Shown: one piece after another, positions 59,240 through 64,000 of the stretch | How the letters are laid out: the number at the start of each line of letters is the position of its first letter | How positions within the stretch are numbered: position 1 is the stretch's first letter | Source of the DNA: Cryptomeria japonica | Lineage: Eukaryota; Streptophyta; Pinopsida; Cupressales; Cupressaceae | NCBI RefSeq assembly: GCF_030272615.1 | Contig: NC_081413.1 | Location: 158,040,849 to 158,104,848, forward strand | Length of the DNA stretch: 64,000 nt | Reading direction: 5' to 3' | Program-made: the position numbers and the translations under genes | Notes under the pieces: model-generated | What the model saw: the letters and a program-made list of their open reading frames with translations, nothing else | Databases searched by the model: none | Told to the model about the DNA's origin: nothing

Positions 59240-60789
59240 GACATACTTTTGACCATATTTATGGCTGATGTACACATTCTTACAACTATCATGTATGTCC
59301 TTCCTGTCAAATTGCCATGACTATCCCAACAACACATGACAAGTACTCATAGGCATCACATCACATATAGCACTTCAAATTTATGATAACCAATCTGAAA
59401 ACTAATTAAACATTTCTCACTCATAGTTATCTCATGTCCCTCATATAATAATGAAACTTTGTACAGACCAAGGTGCTTACACCTTGTCAAACCTAGCTTC
59501 TCTACCATCTCCTTTGAAACTAAGTTATATGTACTATGATTGTATAGTATAACTATGCAACACTTACCTCTAGCCTTGCACACAATTTGAAAGAGACTCC
59601 TTTGGGATGGTTCCTCCTCAACCACCTTCGAATTCACCAACACTCTCCTCATCATGAGAGTTTCATTATCTTCGGGATCTTCACCTTTCAAGGATGCATC
59701 ACTCTCTTTATCCTCTTGTGCCAATTGGTTTCTTGTTGCACCCTTCTTGCTACCTTCTTGTATTTGAGGACACTCATAGGCACGATCACTAGCTTCTCCA
59801 TACTAAAAAATATTTACCTTGGTACCCTCTACTACTACTACAACTTCCTCTTGATGGAATTTCCTTTTTCATGGTTCTTTGGCCCACTTCCTTACTCCAT
59901 TTGGTTTTGGATTCTTCTACCATCTACTTTCCTTTGTTGCTTCTCATTTGTCTCTTCTTAGCTACAAATCTTTCATGACTTTTAAAATTTCATATTTGTC
60001 TTCTCATTAACTTTTCCCCAGCATTTAATGCATATTGGTATGCTTCCTCCACGATGTTAATCTAAAACATACTCATTTTTATCTTGAATATTGAATTGTA
60101 AGACATTCACATACCTGGTTAACTTTTATCTATCATTCTCATGTCTTTTTTATCGAATGGCTAGTTTGCATAACTCTTCCATGTATTCCTTTACACTCAT
60201 ATATTTCTACTTTAGATTTTGTAAGTTCTTGAATAACTCCATTCTATAGTCTCTGAGAATGAATTTTCTCTTCAATCTGGTCACCATTTGATTCCACCTC
60301 ATTCATTAACCATTCTCTTTGTAACTCTTTCCATCATAATGCAACATGCCCCTTCAATTTTGTTTGGGCTAACTTTACCTTTTGCAAATCTCTGATTCCA
60401 TCCACTTAAAAATATTCTTCCAACTCCCTTATCTAGTCAATGAACTCATCTAAATTCAATGTTCCAAAAAAACTTGACACATCCATTTTGTTTCTCTTTG
60501 CAATTCTTGAAAGAGCCCTAACAAATCTATCTTCTCCAACTTCCTCTGGTTGTTCTTCTCTTTCATGTTCATACACCTCACTTTCTTCTTCACTTACCAT
60601 ATCCTCAACTGAAATCTCATTGAAAAGAGAGTCTTCATCCATCTCCATCAAATTGGACATACTAAAGAAAAAATTTATGGATTGATTAGGACCAATTTCT
60701 TCTCTTTCCTGAATCGAGACCACTTCATCGTCAATGGGAACTTGTTCTTGAGCAGGTGTTGTATCCCTTTTTTTGTCTCTTTTATTCAA
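59240..60789 (-). pseudogene. Ty3/gypsy gag and aspartic protease remnant
   Basis: The gag N-terminus (start 60789; acidic, ending MDVSSFFGTLNLDEFID) runs, with stops, into the gag core (KLAQTKLKGHVALWWKELQ, about 60.33 kb). The protease-like part lies at 59724-59240: LFQIVCKARGKCCIVILYNH, YNLVSKEMVEKLGLTRCKH, YKVSLLYEGHEITM, FQIGYHKFEVLYVM. The catalytic D(S/T)G is lost: the site reads LYNHST. The arrangement is typical of chromovirus-type gypsy elements. RT and integrase should follow at lower coordinates but are not seen. Confidence 0.78.
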
Positions 60790-61089
60790 TCATACTTCCG
60801 TAATCTAGTCCTTTTATTGCCCATTGGACAAATTGCTATTGAGAAGCAATCCAAATCTACAGACCCCTAAATACACATGCCCACATGCACATATATGTCA
60901 AGTCAATTGGACCCAACTTTAAATATGCATACATGTTTAACTTATTCTACTTGTCAACTGAACGTATAAAATGAACATGGATGGTCCACTTAACTAATAT
61001 ACCTAGCTGATAATGACTCTCTTGTTAACTGATAATGAATGGTCCACTTAACTGATCTAATGAGTCCATACATTGTATGAGAACCATGC

Positions 61090-61498
61090 ATATTGCATAG
61101 ACGCACATACATACATATTACATCTAGACACATAGACACATACATACGTGCACATACATATACACATACATATACACGTACATATACATATATGTACACA
61201 TACATATACACATACAATATACATACACACATACATATACATACACACATACATATACAAATATAGTCACACATACACACATACATATACATATACACAT
61301 AGAATGAACATACACATACACATCTACACATACACATCTACATCTACACATACATCTACACATACACATACACATATTACATATGTACACGCACATACAT
61401 ACACATACACATATACATACATACACACATACACATATACATATATGCATACATATATACATACACATACACACATACACATATACATACACACACAC

Positions 61499-61553
<55 letters not shown>

Positions 61554-62351
61554 TACATATACATATATGTACACATACATATGTGTACACATACAGTCAC
61601 ACATACACACATACATATACACATATACATATGCACACACATACACATATACATATACACACATACATATACATATATACATATACATACATATGCACAC
61701 ATACATATACAAATACACATACACACACATACACATACACATACACACATACTCACACATACACATACACACATACATCTACACATATTACATACATCTA
61801 CATACATACATGCATATATGTACATACATCTCCATCTACACATACATACACACATAATCACACACATACATCTACACACACATACTCACACACATACACA
61901 TACATACATATATACATATACATATACTCATACACACATACTCACACATACACACATACATACATACACACATACACACATACACATACACACATACATA
62001 CACACACACATACACATAAACTCATGCATATACTCACACACATACTCACACACACATACATACATACACACATACACATACACATACACACATACATACA
62101 CACACACATACACATAAACTCCCACATATACTCACACATACACACACACATACATACATGTACATACTCACACATACATACATGCATGTACATACACACA
62201 CATATACACATACATACATATATACACACATACATGCACATATGTATATACAAATACACACACGCATACACACATACACATACAATCACACATACACACA
62301 TACATATACATATACACACATACATATACACATATACATACACATACATAC

Positions 62352-62382
<31 letters not shown>

Positions 62383-62860
62383 TCCACATACATACATACA
62401 CACATATATCTACATAAATACATGCATATATGTACATACATCTACACCTACACATACATACATACATCCATGCATCTACATACATCTACATACATATTAC
62501 ATGCATCTACACACACATACACATACATACATATATACATACACATACTCATACATGCATACTCACACATACACACATACATACATACACACATACATAC
62601 ACACACACACACATATACTCACACATACACACATATATATACACACATACACATACACATGTACATGATGTATATACTCACACATACATACACACATGTA
62701 CAGACACATATACACATACATACATATACACACACATACGTGCACATACATATACACGTACGCACACATGTATACGCATATACACATGTACACACATGTA
62801 CTCATACACACATGAATGCATACACACACATACATGTACATATATACATATAGAAACAGA
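61090..62860. repeat. CATA/CACA compound microsatellite, about 1.75 kb
   Basis: Almost uninterrupted (CACATA)n, (CATA)n and (CA)n on the plus strand, with repeated longer phrases (TACACACATACACATACACACATAC, for example near 61970 and 62080) that indicate internal segmental duplication. All long frames here (Tyr/Thr/His, Cys/Val/Met) are artefacts. Confidence 0.93.
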
Positions 62861-62879
62861 TGTACATAAATTTTTTGTA

Positions 62880-64000
62880 GCCATTTAGATCAAACATCGT
62901 AAACAAGAAGACACGACGGTTGTTACATGTAGTGATACCATAAAAATTAGCGTCAATGTGTATGTTCATAGGCCAAATTTAACCCAATTTCCATAGGTTT
63001 AAACATAATCGAAAACACATCAAATACTTTCTTATCCTATGGCCAATGTTATCATGGCGGTAACTTCAGCCCACAACCTGGAATCTTTGTCAACTCCAGT
63101 GTAGGGACACCTTGAGGGGTGTATTCACTATTTTTTCCTTTTTTTGTGAGAGGATAGCTAGGGGCCTCTAGGACTAGAAGGATGACCCTATCACCCTGTC
63201 CCTAGAAAGATACGAGTAGCTTATGCTAAGCCAAGGATTTATGCCTCATCTCACGGGAGCCTTATGGTGAGTATCTTGGGGAGAAAACCCACTATCCCCT
63301 TGCACTGAAATTATCACGATGTTTAGACAAATATAAGGGTGGGCCACTACTCTAAGGTGTCTAGTGGGGGAACTTCAGTGGTACCTAGTGTCTACCCATG
63401 CGGTGGCAGCTCATTTAAGAACCCATTCCCAGTCCTCGAGAGGATTTTTACGCATCTCACAAAAGTGTGGATACTGGGAGAAAACCGTCGATGTAGATAC
63501 ACATCACCAAGTCGTCGCGGCTTTTGCTTAACATATTAATTTATATAGTAGGCTAAAGAAGTTTCAATTGGGTTGTTCCCCTCTCACTTGGTCTTATGGG
63601 CTTCTTGGGAGGGCGGAACCTTCTACCTAAAAAGAAGATGATAACAATTTCTCTTACACCCAACGCCCAATGGAAGACAAGGGGAGTTCTGTAGTACCGC
63701 TGCCCTAATCAGATTTTTAAACTGGTTTGACCTTGGTTGACTTTTTAAGTGGCATTCTTGAATGGTTGATTTACCAAGTTGTAATGTTAAAGTCACGTAT
63801 TATGATTATTGTGTGTACCTGTAAATGTGTTTTCGCATAAATTCTTATGTAAGTTTATTCATTCTTTTGATTTGTGTTATTAATGTTGGGCTAACACTTT
63901 CATTAAATATATATGTGTGTGAATGTGTGGTTCATGGTTGCAACAGATTACAAGTATAGTACCGCATAGGTACGAGGTTTGTCTCCACCTGGATTCGTAG
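62880..64000. other. Unassigned sequence with a block shared with the gypsy leader
   Basis: There is no open frame of note. 63560-63685 (TTGGGTTGTTCCCCTCTCAC...GATAACAATTTCTCTTACACCCAA) matches 43686-43815 in the same orientation, so this may be the leader of another gypsy copy extending beyond the window. A 3' part (63720-64000) is AT-rich. Confidence 0.45.

Noticed and set aside
60990-62888. Frames up to 506 codons
   Set aside because: Translation of CATA/CACA repeats; no protein-like sequence.

Overview
The window looks like intergenic DNA from a very large land-plant nuclear genome, most likely a gymnosperm/conifer. This is an inference from its density of old, nested LTR retrotransposons, its plant-type LINE and CACTA transposase, its AT-rich background and its long CA/TG microsatellites. 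I see no intact host gene, no tRNA or rRNA, no CRISPR array and nothing bacterial. Almost everything recognisable is a mobile element or its remains, mostly inactivated by in-frame stops and a few frameshifts.

Layout. 1-0.8 kb: remnant of a coiled-coil reading frame (minus). 0.8-9.3 kb: a near-complete Ty1/copia element on the minus strand with 1.6-kb LTRs, PBS and PPT, whose 3' LTR is fused head-to-head to an inverted fragment of the same family. 9.5-13.8 kb: a minus-strand CACTA (En/Spm-type) TNP2-like transposase with introns and a microsatellite-encoded acidic tail. 14.2-16.2 kb: a broken copy of the splicing-factor gene CWC22 (minus), followed by a second, inverted CWC22 fragment. 17.9-20.7 kb: Helitron Rep and PIF1-helicase remains (plus), then short intron/exon-like repeats. 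21.4-25.6 kb: AT-rich DNA with nothing recognised. 25.6-26.8 kb: Ty3/gypsy integrase plus chromodomain remnant (minus). 26.9-30 kb: LTR-like AT-rich sequence and a copia 3' terminus. 30.1-32.6 kb: a decayed transposase-like gene with an HTH and an RNase-H-like D/D/D motif set, of a family I cannot name.

33.3-37.6 kb is the oddest stretch: about 205-bp inverted arms enclose polypurine and polypyrimidine blocks and a 1.5-kb array in which a 20-bp unit and its own reverse complement are interspersed. It is followed by an unidentified coding remnant (37.8-38.4 kb) and a mirrored CA/TG microsatellite (38.6-39.9 kb).

40.4-55.7 kb: a truncated minus-strand gypsy element (gag, long leader, 5' LTR). 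A roughly 10-kb LINE (plus) is inserted in that LTR, and a solo copia LTR with 5-bp target duplications is inserted in the LINE endonuclease. The order of events is therefore gypsy, then LINE, then copia LTR. The LINE keeps one continuous ORF1 frame and one continuous ORF2 frame broken only by stop codons, and has an uninterrupted 196-codon frame in its 3' region. 56.0-56.6 kb: a second LINE fragment (minus). 59.2-60.8 kb: gypsy gag-protease remnant (minus). 61.1-62.9 kb: a 1.75-kb CATA/CACA microsatellite. 63-64 kb: unassigned sequence sharing a roughly 130-bp block with the gypsy leader at 43.7 kb.
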